From: UBA1926 sp036732005 | Lineage (GTDB): Bacteria; Planctomycetota; Phycisphaerae; Phycisphaerales; UBA1924 | DNA length: 64,000 nucleotides | Direction: 5' to 3' | Assembly (NCBI GenBank): GCA_036732005.1 | Contig: DAINDF010000001.1 | Location: 186,001 to 250,000 of the forward strand | The notes under the pieces: model-generated | The model's database searches: none | The model's input: the letters and a program-made list of their open reading frames with translations, nothing else | Told to the model about the DNA's origin: nothing | Position numbers and translations under genes: made by a program | Shown: positions 16,288 to 24,441 of the stretch, piece after piece | Numbering within the stretch: position 1 is the stretch's first letter | Layout: each line of letters starts with the position of its first letter

Positions 16288-16536
16288 ATGAGCAAGCCGC
16301 AAGACCGCACTGTGTTCCAGCGTGACGACGGTCAGTGGGCCAACAAGCGGAACGACGCCAGCCGGGCGTCCTCAGTGCACGACACGCAGGCGGCCGCGAA
16401 CTCCGCAGCCAAGGAGATGTTGAAGAACCAAGGCGGAGGAGAGCGGACGACCATGGGGCGAGACGGTCGCATCGTGAGCAAGGACACGATCGCCCCCGGG
16501 AACGACCCTCGGTCGATTCGGGACACCGAGCACTGA
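16288..16536 (+). CDS. DUF2188-like small protein, first gene of the CBASS operon
   Basis: The 82-residue protein starts at an ATG with GGAG at 16277-16280. The layout DRTVFQRDDGQWANKRNDASRASSVHDTQ..., then AANSAAKEMLKNQGG and MGRDGRIVSKDTI, matches DUF2188: a beta hairpin, a helix and a closing strand that carries a GRDGRI motif. The biochemical role of this family is unknown. Its stop is two bases before the GTG of the HNH-SAVED effector gene, so it is very likely co-expressed with the antiphage system. It is not a standard CBASS component. Confidence 0.75.
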   Translation: MSKPQDRTVFQRDDGQWANKRNDASRASSVHDTQAAANSAAKEMLKNQGGGERTTMGRDGRIVSKDTIAPGNDPRSIRDTEH

Positions 16537-16538
16537 TC

Positions 16539-17720
16539 GTGGCGAAGGTCAGCAAGAAGGTCGAGCAGCCCGAGCCGGGCGTGAAGAAGCCGAGCCGGAA
16601 GATCCCTCCGACGACTCGGCTGTTCCTCTACGTTCGTGCGGGAGGACGCTGTGAATTCGACGGCTGCAACCGTTACCTTCTTGAGCACCATGTGACGAAA
16701 GCAGAGGGAAACTTCGCAGAAATGGCTCACATCTGGGCCTTCAGCGACGGTGGGCCACGAGCCAGTAAAGAAGCCACGGACATCCACGATATCTCGAACT
16801 TGATGCTCCTCTGTCCGGAGTGCCACAAGCACGTAGACGATCGTCCCGAGGAGTTCTCGGCAGACGTCCTTCGGAGCCACAAAAAGGCCCATGAGGACAG
16901 GGTGTTCCAACTCACGGACACTAAGCCCGACAGAGACACGGTCGCTGTGGTGCTCCGCAGCAAGATCGCGGGAAGACCCGTCACGATCACGCTCGCAGAA
17001 GTGCAACGGGCGATTGCCCCTAGGTACTGTGGCGATCGATGCCTCTTCGACATTGACCTTACCGCGTTCAACGACGATCCGACGGAGGCGTATTGGAACG
17101 CAGCGAGCAGCGAGATTCGCTCGCGATTGCGTTCCTTCTACAACACACGGTTCGACGGAAAGACCGCACACCACGTGTCCGTGTTCGGACTTGCACCGAT
17201 TCCTCTGTTGATGGTCCTGGGAAGCCTCCTTTCCGACAAAGTTCCGACCACGCTGTACCAGCGGCATCGAAGCGGGGAGAACTGGGAGTGGAAGGACGAA
17301 GGGGTTGAAGCCGAGTTCACCACGAAGATTCTTCGAGAAGGAACGGACCACAAGAAAGTGGCTCTGCTCGTTTCGCTCAGCGGGTTGATCTCGCTTGAGA
17401 ACCTCCCGTCCCACGTTGACAAGACATATTCGGTGTACCACGTGGCACCGACGAACGTGAAACCAGACCGCGGAATTCTGGATCTTGAGGCATCTCTTGA
17501 GGCGTTCCGGACCGAGTATCAGCGGACGATGCGGCTTCTGGTCGAGCGTCACCCAGAGGTTCAATCCGTCGATGTGTTCCCGGCAGTACCGGCCCCGGCA
17601 GCGGTGGCAATGGGTCGTGACCTCCTGCCGAAGCGAGATCCCGTCCTCGTCGTATTCGACTTCAACAAAGCGGTCGGGGGCTTTGTGCGAACCTTGGAGA
17701 TTAACGCGAATGACTCATGA
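16539..17720 (+). CDS. cap5: Cap5-like CBASS effector: HNH endonuclease fused to SAVED cyclic-nucleotide sensor
   Basis: This 393-residue protein starts at a GTG two bases after the previous stop. The HNH nuclease domain (about 25-115) has C38 and C43, H64 in EMAHIWAFSDGGPR, N87, and C92/C95/H96 in LLCPECHKHVD, which are typical Cap5 features. The SAVED domain (about 140-390) has HHVSVFGLAPIPLLMVLGS near 211-229. In known Cap5 proteins a cyclic oligonucleotide binds SAVED, drives tetramer formation, and switches on double-strand DNA degradation, killing the infected cell. The adjacent CD-NTase should make the signal. All expected metal and catalytic residues are present. Confidence 0.92.
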   Translation: MAKVSKKVEQPEPGVKKPSRKIPPTTRLFLYVRAGGRCEFDGCNRYLLEHHVTKAEGNFAEMAHIWAFSDGGPRASKEATDIHDISNLMLLCPECHKHVDDRPEEFSADVLRSHKKAHEDRVFQLTDTKPDRDTVAVVLRSKIAGRPVTITLAEVQRAIAPRYCGDRCLFDIDLTAFNDDPTEAYWNAASSEIRSRLRSFYNTRFDGKTAHHVSVFGLAPIPLLMVLGSLLSDKVPTTLYQRHRSGENWEWKDEGVEAEFTTKILREGTDHKKVALLVSLSGLISLENLPSHVDKTYSVYHVAPTNVKPDRGILDLEASLEAFRTEYQRTMRLLVERHPEVQSVDVFPAVPAPAAVAMGRDLLPKRDPVLVVFDFNKAVGGFVRTLEINANDS

Positions 17721-18618
17721 CGAATACCTGGCGGCGATCCTGAAGGAGCAGACGTTCACTTCTGACGAGCAGGAGCTGAAAGATCTCCGCAAGCGTCGAA
17801 GTGATGTGGAAAAGCTTCTCCGCGACAAGTTCTCGGGGACCGTCATTTCCATCCGGTGGGGTGGTGCGATGGCCAAGGGAACCATGATCCGCCAGTCCTA
17901 CGACGGTGACATGACGTGCTACTTCAACCACGGCGATGACACGGCGGGCAAAACGCTGGGAGAGATCTACGACGAGGTCGCGAAGATCTTGAGCGATGAC
18001 TACATCGTCGATCGGAAGACCTCCGCTCTTCGCATCTACGGGAAGGCGACCTACGGACGGGGTAGCGATTTCCATATCGACGTCGTGCCGGGTCGGTTCA
18101 CCGACGACGACAAGAGCGATGTGTACATCCACCAGAATGCGGGCACGAAGGAGCGGCTGAAGACAAATCTCCAGACGCACATCGACCACATCAAGGACAG
18201 CGGTGTTGTGGAAGCAATCCGCTTGATGAAGCTCTGGAACGTGCGAAACGGCATCGGTGCCAAGACCTTCATCCTGGAGTTGCTGGTCATCAAGCTCCTC
18301 AAGGGCAAGAAGGGCAAGAGCCTGTCCGAGCAGCTCCAGCATGTCTGGACCGAGTTCCGCGACCACAAGGACCGGCTCGCGGTTGAGGATCCGTCGAATC
18401 CAGCGGGCAACGACCTGAAGCCAGCACTTGACTCATGCCGCAGCTTTCTCTCGTCGATCGCGAGTTCGACGCTAGCAAACATTAAGACGAGCGGTTGGGA
18501 GTCTGTGTTTGGCCCGCTCAAGGACGCTGACGAAGCCAAAGAGTCGAAAGCGGCTGCGGTTCGAGTCGCGGTGAGCCGGACGCCTGCTCCCTCTCGTCCC
18601 TGGTGCCACGGTGCATGA
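17710..18618 (+). CDS. CD-NTase (cGAS/DncV-like nucleotidyltransferase) of CBASS
   Basis: The ATG at 17710 lies 11 bp inside the effector gene with GGAG at 17696-17699. The 302-residue enzyme has the polymerase-beta-like signature: GG at 51-52, KGT at 56-58, metal-binding D65 and D67 in YDGDMTCY, and the third Asp D124 in FHIDVV. It should join nucleotides into a cyclic second messenger on phage infection. CdnG enzymes are the usual partners of Cap5 and make 3',2'-cGAMP, but clade and product are not proved here. The protein ends in Gly-Ala; in related systems the C-terminus is the site that E2-type enzymes conjugate. Confidence 0.92.
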   Translation: MTHDEYLAAILKEQTFTSDEQELKDLRKRRSDVEKLLRDKFSGTVISIRWGGAMAKGTMIRQSYDGDMTCYFNHGDDTAGKTLGEIYDEVAKILSDDYIVDRKTSALRIYGKATYGRGSDFHIDVVPGRFTDDDKSDVYIHQNAGTKERLKTNLQTHIDHIKDSGVVEAIRLMKLWNVRNGIGAKTFILELLVIKLLKGKKGKSLSEQLQHVWTEFRDHKDRLAVEDPSNPAGNDLKPALDSCRSFLSSIASSTLANIKTSGWESVFGPLKDADEAKESKAAAVRVAVSRTPAPSRPWCHGA

Positions 18619-19379
18619 GGTCGAAGTGGTGGAAGATGTCGCGTACTCAGGTGCTCGAAGAGATCCGGTCGGAGCTGGCGAGCGGGTTCCCGTCGTTGCA
18701 CCTCTTCGAGCAGCCGGGGCAAGATCCTGAGGTCCGAGGCACTTTCGAGGTGAGGGGCGAGGCCGAAAGCGTCCTCGACACGTTTCTGGTCCGAATCCAA
18801 ATTCCGCCAGACTATCCTCGCAGTCTCCCGGTCGTGTGGGAAGTCGGAGTGAGAATTCCGTGCCTCCAGGGACGACATATCGAGTCTGACGGCAAGGCCT
18901 GCGTTCTCTTGCCTGATGAACGATGGCGTACCTTCCCGATTGGAGCTTCGTTCAGTGAGTATCTGCGAGGGCCGCTGCACAGCTTTTTCCTGAGCCAAGT
19001 CGCATTCGAACTGACGGGTGAGTGGCCCTTCGGGGAGTGGGAGCACGGCGGACACGGAATCGTGCAGTTTTATCAAGAGACGCTGGGCACCAACGACCCG
19101 ATCACCATCGCTCTGTTCTTGGAGTCGCTGAGCAAGGGGAGGTTCGAACCCTTGCGCTCGTGCTTTTGTGGGAGTGGCAATCGCCTCGCGACTTGCTGCA
19201 AGAAAAAGTGGCTTGACGTTCGGCAGAAGGTGGACCCTCAGACCGCAAGACGCTCCCTTGGGCACCTCGCCGCCGAGATCTGCCAGCTACGGGATCAGCA
19301 GAAGCAGCAACGGCAAATTCTTGGGAGCACCCCGGCCACGCGGCTCATCCGAGCTGCGGGTGGGAGTCGAGGCTTGTGA
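18615..19379 (+). CDS. CBASS E2-like conjugating enzyme with C-terminal SEC-C zinc motif
   Basis: The start is taken as the ATG that overlaps the CD-NTase stop (ATGA); GTG 18603 and ATG 18636 are alternatives. In the 254-residue product, about 10-150 is an E2-like fold: a beta meander (VLDTFLVRIQIPPDYPRSLP) followed by GRHIESDGKAC, where C96 is the likely catalytic cysteine and H88 sits in the usual upstream position. Residues 183-195 carry CFCGSGNRLATCC, a SEC-C zinc-binding motif, and a basic helix follows. No E1 or JAB gene is present, so this is the E2-only (short type II) layout. E2 proteins in such systems attach the CD-NTase C-terminus to targets and prime its activity. Confidence 0.88.
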   Translation: MRSKWWKMSRTQVLEEIRSELASGFPSLHLFEQPGQDPEVRGTFEVRGEAESVLDTFLVRIQIPPDYPRSLPVVWEVGVRIPCLQGRHIESDGKACVLLPDERWRTFPIGASFSEYLRGPLHSFFLSQVAFELTGEWPFGEWEHGGHGIVQFYQETLGTNDPITIALFLESLSKGRFEPLRSCFCGSGNRLATCCKKKWLDVRQKVDPQTARRSLGHLAAEICQLRDQQKQQRQILGSTPATRLIRAAGGSRGL

Positions 19380-19405
19380 CGTCACGCAAGGGGGCTGATC
19401 GGTTT

Positions 19406-19483
19406 CCCTTAAGCGGATGCGTCTGCACGACTTTTTGGCCCGATCCTGCACGACAAAGTGCGACAATCCACCCCTTATCCACA
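19406..19483. other. repeat-rich right end of the island
   Basis: Between the E2 gene and the tRNA fragment, CTGCACGAC occurs twice as a direct repeat (19423-19431 and 19446-19454), and GTCGTGC, the reverse of GCACGAC, lies at 19547-19553. A motif at 19406-19420 (CCCTTAAGCGGATGC) recalls the reverse complement of the stem-loop at 5226-5245. TTATCCACA, a consensus DnaA box, lies at 19475-19483. Repeats beside an attachment site are expected for arm-type recombinase binding. The DnaA box may be chance. Confidence 0.45.
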
Positions 19484-19561
19484 GGGACCGGATTCGCCGA
19501 AGTGCTTGATTCGTAGTGGTTTAGGTCAATTCGCGGGGTTCGGGAAGTCGTGCGTGCCACT

Positions 19562-19600
19562 CTTGGGAAGCTGACGTTCTACCGCTGAACTACACCCGCA
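19562..19600 (-). tRNA. truncated tRNA-Gly(CCC): 5' half only, island attachment site
   Basis: Read on the minus strand from 19599, the sequence is a normal bacterial tRNA-Gly: acceptor strand GCGGGTG, TA, D-arm GTTC/GAAC, and anticodon arm CAGC followed by TTCCCAAG with anticodon CCC. After the anticodon loop the match stops: the expected GCTGA strand, variable loop, T-arm and acceptor CACCCGC are missing, replaced by island DNA. tRNA genes are common integration sites for tyrosine-recombinase elements, and crossover in the anticodon loop is usual. The missing 3' half should lie at the other island end. Confidence 0.75.
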
Positions 19601-19841
19601 GCGGACACAGCAGTTGCTGTGACGAGAGTATATCAGGCAACCGGGAGGCCGCTCAACCGGGGCGGGGCGGAAATCGGCGCGAAGCTTGGGCCCGATTTTC
19701 GTACCGCACGATCCAGTATCTAGGCTCCCGGGGGAGTCCACGCCCACCAAGGGTGGCCGCCAGCGGGGCAGGCCGCTGGGCAGGTGTGATTCGTCGGCAG
19801 CGTCGGCCGCCCCGCGCGGCGTTGATCTCTAGGATGGCCGC

Positions 19842-22800
19842 ATGCGCACAACGGCTGGATTTCTTCTCATTCTCTTGTGCTTGGTGTGCGCCCTTGGGGT
19901 TGGCGCCGCCCAGGATGCCCCGGCGACCCCTGAGACCCCCGCGGGCGTGACGACGGGGGCGATCGAGGCTCGCATCGCGGCGCTGAAGGACGCGACGGGG
20001 CTCGCCGAGGGCGCCCGTGCGACGGCCCTTGATCTTCTGAACCAGGCGCTCGCGGCGATTGCCAAGGAGACGCAGTGGGCGGCCCGGTCCGCCCAGCTCC
20101 GGAAAGAGGCGGCCGAGGCGCCGGGGTTGCTCGATCGGATCAAGCAGGAACTGGCCCGCCCGGCGGAGGAAGCGGCGCCGAGCGTCCCGGCGGAATTGAG
20201 CCTCGCCCAGGCCGAGCAGTCGCAGGCGGAGGCGGTCGCGGAGTTGCAAGCGGCTCGTACGCAACTGGACGAGTTGCAGGCGGAATCGCCCCGGAGGCAG
20301 ACGCGGCGTGCGGAGATCCCCGGGCAGATCGCGCAGGGCAAGCAGCGGCTGGCGGAGCTCGAGCAATCGGGCACGACCCCGCCGGATGCGAACGAGCCCG
20401 CGCAGGTGAGTGAAGCGCGTGCGGTGCTTCGGGAGGTCCAGGCGCGTGCTGCGAGGGCGGAGATCGAGAGCCTGGAGGCGGAGCTTGCCAACTACGAGGC
20501 TCGCCGGGAGTTGCTGCCGGCGCGGCGTGACCTGGCGTTGCGTCGAGTCGCGACGCTGGAGAAGCGACTGGCGGCGTGGCAGGGCATCGTGAGCGCGAAG
20601 CGGCAGCGGGAGGCCGAGGCCGCGGCGCAGGAGGCCGAGCGGCTCCGTCGGCAGGCGGCGAGGCAGCACCCGGTGCTCCGGGACTATGCGCAGGAGAGCC
20701 AGCGGCTGGCCGAGGAACGGACGAAGCCCGGGAGCGTTCCGCAGCGGATCACGGCGGCGGCGGCGCTGGCGTCGGACGCGCGAGCCCGGCTTGCGCAGCT
20801 TCGGAAGGACTACGCCTCGGTCAAGGCGCGGATCGATGCGTCGGGTCTGAGCAAGGCGACCGGGCTGCTCCTGCGGCGGCAGTATGAGTCCCTTCCGGAC
20901 CTGACCTCGCTTCGGCGCACCATCCGGGAGACGCAGCGGCAGATCGAGGACGCGGAGTACGAGCTGATCGAGCGGCAGGACGCGAGGATCGGGGCGGGCG
21001 ATGTCGACGCGGCGGCCCGGGAGTTGCTTGCCGGGATCGAGTTGCCGGGTGAGCCGCAGACCCGGAGTGACCTCGAGGCGGTGGCGATCGAGCTCGTCGG
21101 GGCCCGGCGGGACCTTCTGAACCAGCTTGTGTCCGATGCGGCGACGCTGTTCGAGGAACTCGTCGAGCTGGACGGGGCGGCGGTGGAGTACCTCTCGGCG
21201 GCGGAGGCGTACGAGGGGTTTATCAGCGAGAGGATCCTCTGGGTCCGGAGCATGGCGGCGGACCGGGCTCCGAATCTCGCGGATCTGAAAGAGACGGCGG
21301 CGGTACTCGGGTCGTCCCGGCGTTGGATGGAGGGAATGACGGCGGCGTGGCGGGAGGCTCAACGACGGTGGCCGCTTGATGGATTCCGAATCGCGGCGCT
21401 GCTCGGCCTGGTTCTCGCGGCGCCCTATGCGGCGGCGCGGGTCCGTCGGCTTTCAGAGATGGTGTCCCGGTTCCGCACCGACGCGTTCGGGCACACGGTG
21501 GCGGCGGCGTTGTTCACGCTTCTCGCGGCGCTGCCGGTCCCCGCGTTGGTCTGGTGGGCGGGGGCTGTGCTGTCGGCGCCGGCATCGCCGCACACGCTGG
21601 TTCCTTCGCTCGGGTCGGGCCTGATCGCGAGCGTTCCGGCGCTGTACATCTTGTTGTTCCTGCGAGGCCTGCTCAAGCCGATGGGCCTGGCGGAGGTCCA
21701 TTTCAAGTGGCCCAAGGCGCTGGTGCAGGCGATCCGGGTTCACCTGCTCTGGTTCCTGCCGCTGATCAGCCCGATGCTGATCGTCACGGCGTGGATGGCG
21801 ACGCTGGACAACGAGGCGGCGAACGCCACGGTCGGGCGTTCGGCGTTCACGCTGGGGATGCTGACCCTGGTGGTGTTCCTTCAGCGGGTGCTCCGGTTCG
21901 TCGGCCCGAGCGGCGAACCGGAAGGGAACGCCGTGGCGTGGGCGATGCGGCTGAAGCCGCTGTGGCTCGGGTTGATCCTGTTCAGTCCGGTCGCGTTGGC
22001 GGTGCTCGCGTGGCTTGGGTACTACTACTCGGCGCTCGAGTTGAGCGTGATGATGCGGCAGACGATCGCGTTGGTCATCGCCGTCGCGGTGCTGAACTCG
22101 ATGCTGACGCGTTGGCTCTTTGTCGCGCGACGCCGGGTCGCGGTCGAGGACGCCCGGCGGCGTCGGGAGCAAGCGATCAAGGAGAACGCGGCGGGGTCGC
22201 CCGCCGGCGCGACCGAGAGCTCGCTTCCGCCGCTCGATGAGGACAAGGTAAACCTGCCCGGGCTCAGCGCCCAGGCCACGCAGCTCTTCCGAACGGCGAC
22301 CGCCGTGATCATCATCGCCGCGCTCGCCGGGATCTGGGGTGATGCGCTGCCGGCGCTGCGGATGCTCGACCGCGTACAGATCTGGCCGAGCGTCCGGGTC
22401 ATCGAGGACGAGAAGGACAACTCGGTGGCTTTGCTCGAGCGGGGGACTGTTCGCGCCGCGGCGGCCGAACCGAGTTCGGGCGGGGGATCGCCGCCCGCCG
22501 CGAGCGCGGCGAACGGCACGACCGCGGCTGAGACGCCGGGGTTGGGCCTGCCGCTGCCGGACGCGGGGACCGGCACCACGGAGGGAACGCCGCTGGCGCT
22601 GTCGCTGGCCGACCTCGGGCTGGCGGTCATCTTCCTGGTGGGCACCTGGGTGGCGTTCAGGAACCTGCCTGGGCTGATCGAGATGATCGTGCTGCAGCGG
22701 CTCCCGCTGGACGCGGCGAGCCGCTATGCCCTGAGCACGGTCATCCGGTACGCGATTGTGATCATCGGTGTTTCCACGGCGCTGGGTGTGATCGGGATCT

Positions 22801-23447
22801 CGTGGTCGAACATCCAGTGGCTCGCGGCGGCGCTGACCTTCGGTCTGGCGTTCGGGCTGCAGGAGATCTTCGCGAATTTCATCTCCGGGTTGATCATCCT
22901 CGCGGAGCGTCCCATCCGCATCGGGGACACGGTAACTATCGGGCAGGTTTCCGGCACGGTGACACGCGTACGGATGCGGGCGACAACGATCACCGACTGG
23001 GACCGCAAGGAGCTCATCATCCCCAACAAGAACTTCATCACCGGGGATGTCATCAACTGGACGCTGACCGACCCGGTGCTGCGGCTGGTCATCCCGATCG
23101 GGGTCGCTTACTCCTCGGATGTCGGGGTGGTCGAGAAGACGCTGCTCCGGGTCGCGGAGCAGGCCACCGGAATCCTGCGGGACCCGGCCCCGAATGTGCA
23201 GTTCCTCCGGTTCGGCGACAGCACGCTCGACTTCGAGCTGCGTGTCTTTCTGCCGACAATCGAGGCCCTTCTGCCGGTCAGGCATTCGCTGAACAAGGCG
23301 ATCATCGCGGCGTTCCGCGACGCGGACATCGAGATCGCCTTCCCGCAGCGTGACCTGCACCTGCGCTCGGCTGACGGCCTGGCGGACCTGATCCGCGAGG
23401 CCAAGGGCGGGCAGGAAGCCGCCCCGGCGGCGGAGGCACGCTCGTGA
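19842..23447 (+). CDS. large MscS/MscK-type mechanosensitive channel
   Basis: This 1,201-residue protein has a signal peptide (about 1-23, ending VGAAQ), a periplasmic region of about 480 residues with long coiled coils rich in Ala, Glu and Arg, a multi-helix membrane region from about 510, and a C-terminal MscS module. The module shows FGLAFGLQEIFANFISGLIIL with ERPIRIGDTVTIG, the pore-helix and beta-domain signature, followed by IIPNKNFITGDVINW. MscK-like channels open under membrane tension to release solutes on osmotic downshock. It overlaps the CorA-type gene downstream by GTGA, so both belong to one transcript. An Ala/Pro/Gly-rich insert near 860-920 is unusual. Confidence 0.9.
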   Translation: MRTTAGFLLILLCLVCALGVGAAQDAPATPETPAGVTTGAIEARIAALKDATGLAEGARATALDLLNQALAAIAKETQWAARSAQLRKEAAEAPGLLDRIKQELARPAEEAAPSVPAELSLAQAEQSQAEAVAELQAARTQLDELQAESPRRQTRRAEIPGQIAQGKQRLAELEQSGTTPPDANEPAQVSEARAVLREVQARAARAEIESLEAELANYEARRELLPARRDLALRRVATLEKRLAAWQGIVSAKRQREAEAAAQEAERLRRQAARQHPVLRDYAQESQRLAEERTKPGSVPQRITAAAALASDARARLAQLRKDYASVKARIDASGLSKATGLLLRRQYESLPDLTSLRRTIRETQRQIEDAEYELIERQDARIGAGDVDAAARELLAGIELPGEPQTRSDLEAVAIELVGARRDLLNQLVSDAATLFEELVELDGAAVEYLSAAEAYEGFISERILWVRSMAADRAPNLADLKETAAVLGSSRRWMEGMTAAWREAQRRWPLDGFRIAALLGLVLAAPYAAARVRRLSEMVSRFRTDAFGHTVAAALFTLLAALPVPALVWWAGAVLSAPASPHTLVPSLGSGLIASVPALYILLFLRGLLKPMGLAEVHFKWPKALVQAIRVHLLWFLPLISPMLIVTAWMATLDNEAANATVGRSAFTLGMLTLVVFLQRVLRFVGPSGEPEGNAVAWAMRLKPLWLGLILFSPVALAVLAWLGYYYSALELSVMMRQTIALVIAVAVLNSMLTRWLFVARRRVAVEDARRRREQAIKENAAGSPAGATESSLPPLDEDKVNLPGLSAQATQLFRTATAVIIIAALAGIWGDALPALRMLDRVQIWPSVRVIEDEKDNSVALLERGTVRAAAAEPSSGGGSPPAASAANGTTAAETPGLGLPLPDAGTGTTEGTPLALSLADLGLAVIFLVGTWVAFRNLPGLIEMIVLQRLPLDAASRYALSTVIRYAIVIIGVSTALGVIGISWSNIQWLAAALTFGLAFGLQEIFANFISGLIILAERPIRIGDTVTIGQVSGTVTRVRMRATTITDWDRKELIIPNKNFITGDVINWTLTDPVLRLVIPIGVAYSSDVGVVEKTLLRVAEQATGILRDPAPNVQFLRFGDSTLDFELRVFLPTIEALLPVRHSLNKAIIAAFRDADIEIAFPQRDLHLRSADGLADLIREAKGGQEAAPAAEARS

Positions 23448-24439
23448 CACCCTACCCCCCGATCGCGCCGGAGCACGGGATGCTCTTCGTCTGGGACGGG
23501 GTCGCCCGCCGGGCGGTTTCGGCCGGCTCGATCGCGGACGCCGAGGCGCAGATCCCCGCGTCGAGTTGGCGGTGGGTGCATCTGGACGGGAACCGCGAAG
23601 CGACGGCGAGATGGGTTCGCGAGCAGGCGGGCCTGGACACCGAAGCGGCGGAGATCCTGCTTGCGCAGACCACCCGGCCCCGGTGTGAGACCGACGCGAC
23701 GCGCGTCCTGCTCGTCGGGCGGGGCGTCAACCTCAACCCGGACTCGAAGCCGGAGGACATGGTCTCCGTCCGGTTCTGGGCGACGCGGGATCGGCTCGTG
23801 ACGGTGATCCTCAGGCCGGTCCGGGCGTGCGCCGAAGTCGCCGAGCACCTGAACTCAGGGGGGAACACGGCGTCGGGCCCGTCGGACCTTCTGCTTGCGA
23901 TTTTGAAAAGGCTGGTCGACAGGATGTCGCCGGCGGTGGAGGCGATCCGAATCGATCTGGACGACATCTCGGAGCGGATCATCGACGAGAGCATCGAGGT
24001 GACGACGGCCGAGCTCGTCCCGATCCGGTCGCAGGCGATCGGGTTCCATCGGTATATCACGCCGTTGATCGAGGAGATCCGGGAGTTGTCCGAGGCCGAG
24101 ACGGCCTGGGTGGATGACCGGTTCCGGACCGCGTGCCGCGAGTATGCGGACCGCCTGATCCGGATCGCGGAGGACCTCGCGGCGATCCAGGCGCGTGCGG
24201 CGGTGGCGCGGGACGAGATCGTCAGCCAGTCAACGGAGAAGCTCAACCGGCGGGTCTACACCTTGACGGTGCTGGCCGCGGTCTCGCTGCCGCTGACGGT
24301 GCTCACCGGGGCGCTGGGGATGAATGTCGGCGGGCTTCCCGGCGCTTCGAGCCCCTCGGGGTTCGTGGTGACGCTGGGCGTGCTGGTGCTGTTCGTGGCG
24401 CTGGAGATCCTCATCCTGCGCCGGTTCCGCTGGCTCTGA
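23444..24439 (+). CDS. CorA/ZntB-family divalent cation transporter
   Basis: The GTG start overlaps the upstream stop. The 331-residue protein has the CorA layout: a cytoplasmic funnel domain with a long helix (about 145-270), then two membrane helices near the C-terminus at about 275-295 and 306-326. The GMN signature is present in GALGMNVGGLPG. The following loop lacks the YGMNF-MPE form of Mg-type CorA and the Gly/Leu-rich loop is closer to ZntB, suggesting zinc or another cation. It ends two bases from the stop of the convergent tadD-like gene, with no terminator between. Confidence 0.9.
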   Translation: MTPYPPIAPEHGMLFVWDGVARRAVSAGSIADAEAQIPASSWRWVHLDGNREATARWVREQAGLDTEAAEILLAQTTRPRCETDATRVLLVGRGVNLNPDSKPEDMVSVRFWATRDRLVTVILRPVRACAEVAEHLNSGGNTASGPSDLLLAILKRLVDRMSPAVEAIRIDLDDISERIIDESIEVTTAELVPIRSQAIGFHRYITPLIEEIRELSEAETAWVDDRFRTACREYADRLIRIAEDLAAIQARAAVARDEIVSQSTEKLNRRVYTLTVLAAVSLPLTVLTGALGMNVGGLPGASSPSGFVVTLGVLVLFVALEILILRRFRWL

Positions 24440-24441
24440 GA

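Noticed and set aside
19475..19483. DnaA box suggesting a replication origin at the island end
   Set aside because: A single 9-base match is expected by chance about once in a window of this size; no cluster of boxes or AT-rich unwinding region is present.
19380..19600. Group I intron or other intron within tRNA-Gly
   Set aside because: The 3' half of the tRNA does not reappear within several hundred bases, and no intron core structure is visible. The short GCTGCGGGTG match in the E2 gene end is coincidence.
21453..23450. Long antisense frame within the mechanosensitive channel gene
   Set aside because: Arg/Pro/Gln-rich translation without any recognisable fold, opposite a convincing MscS gene.
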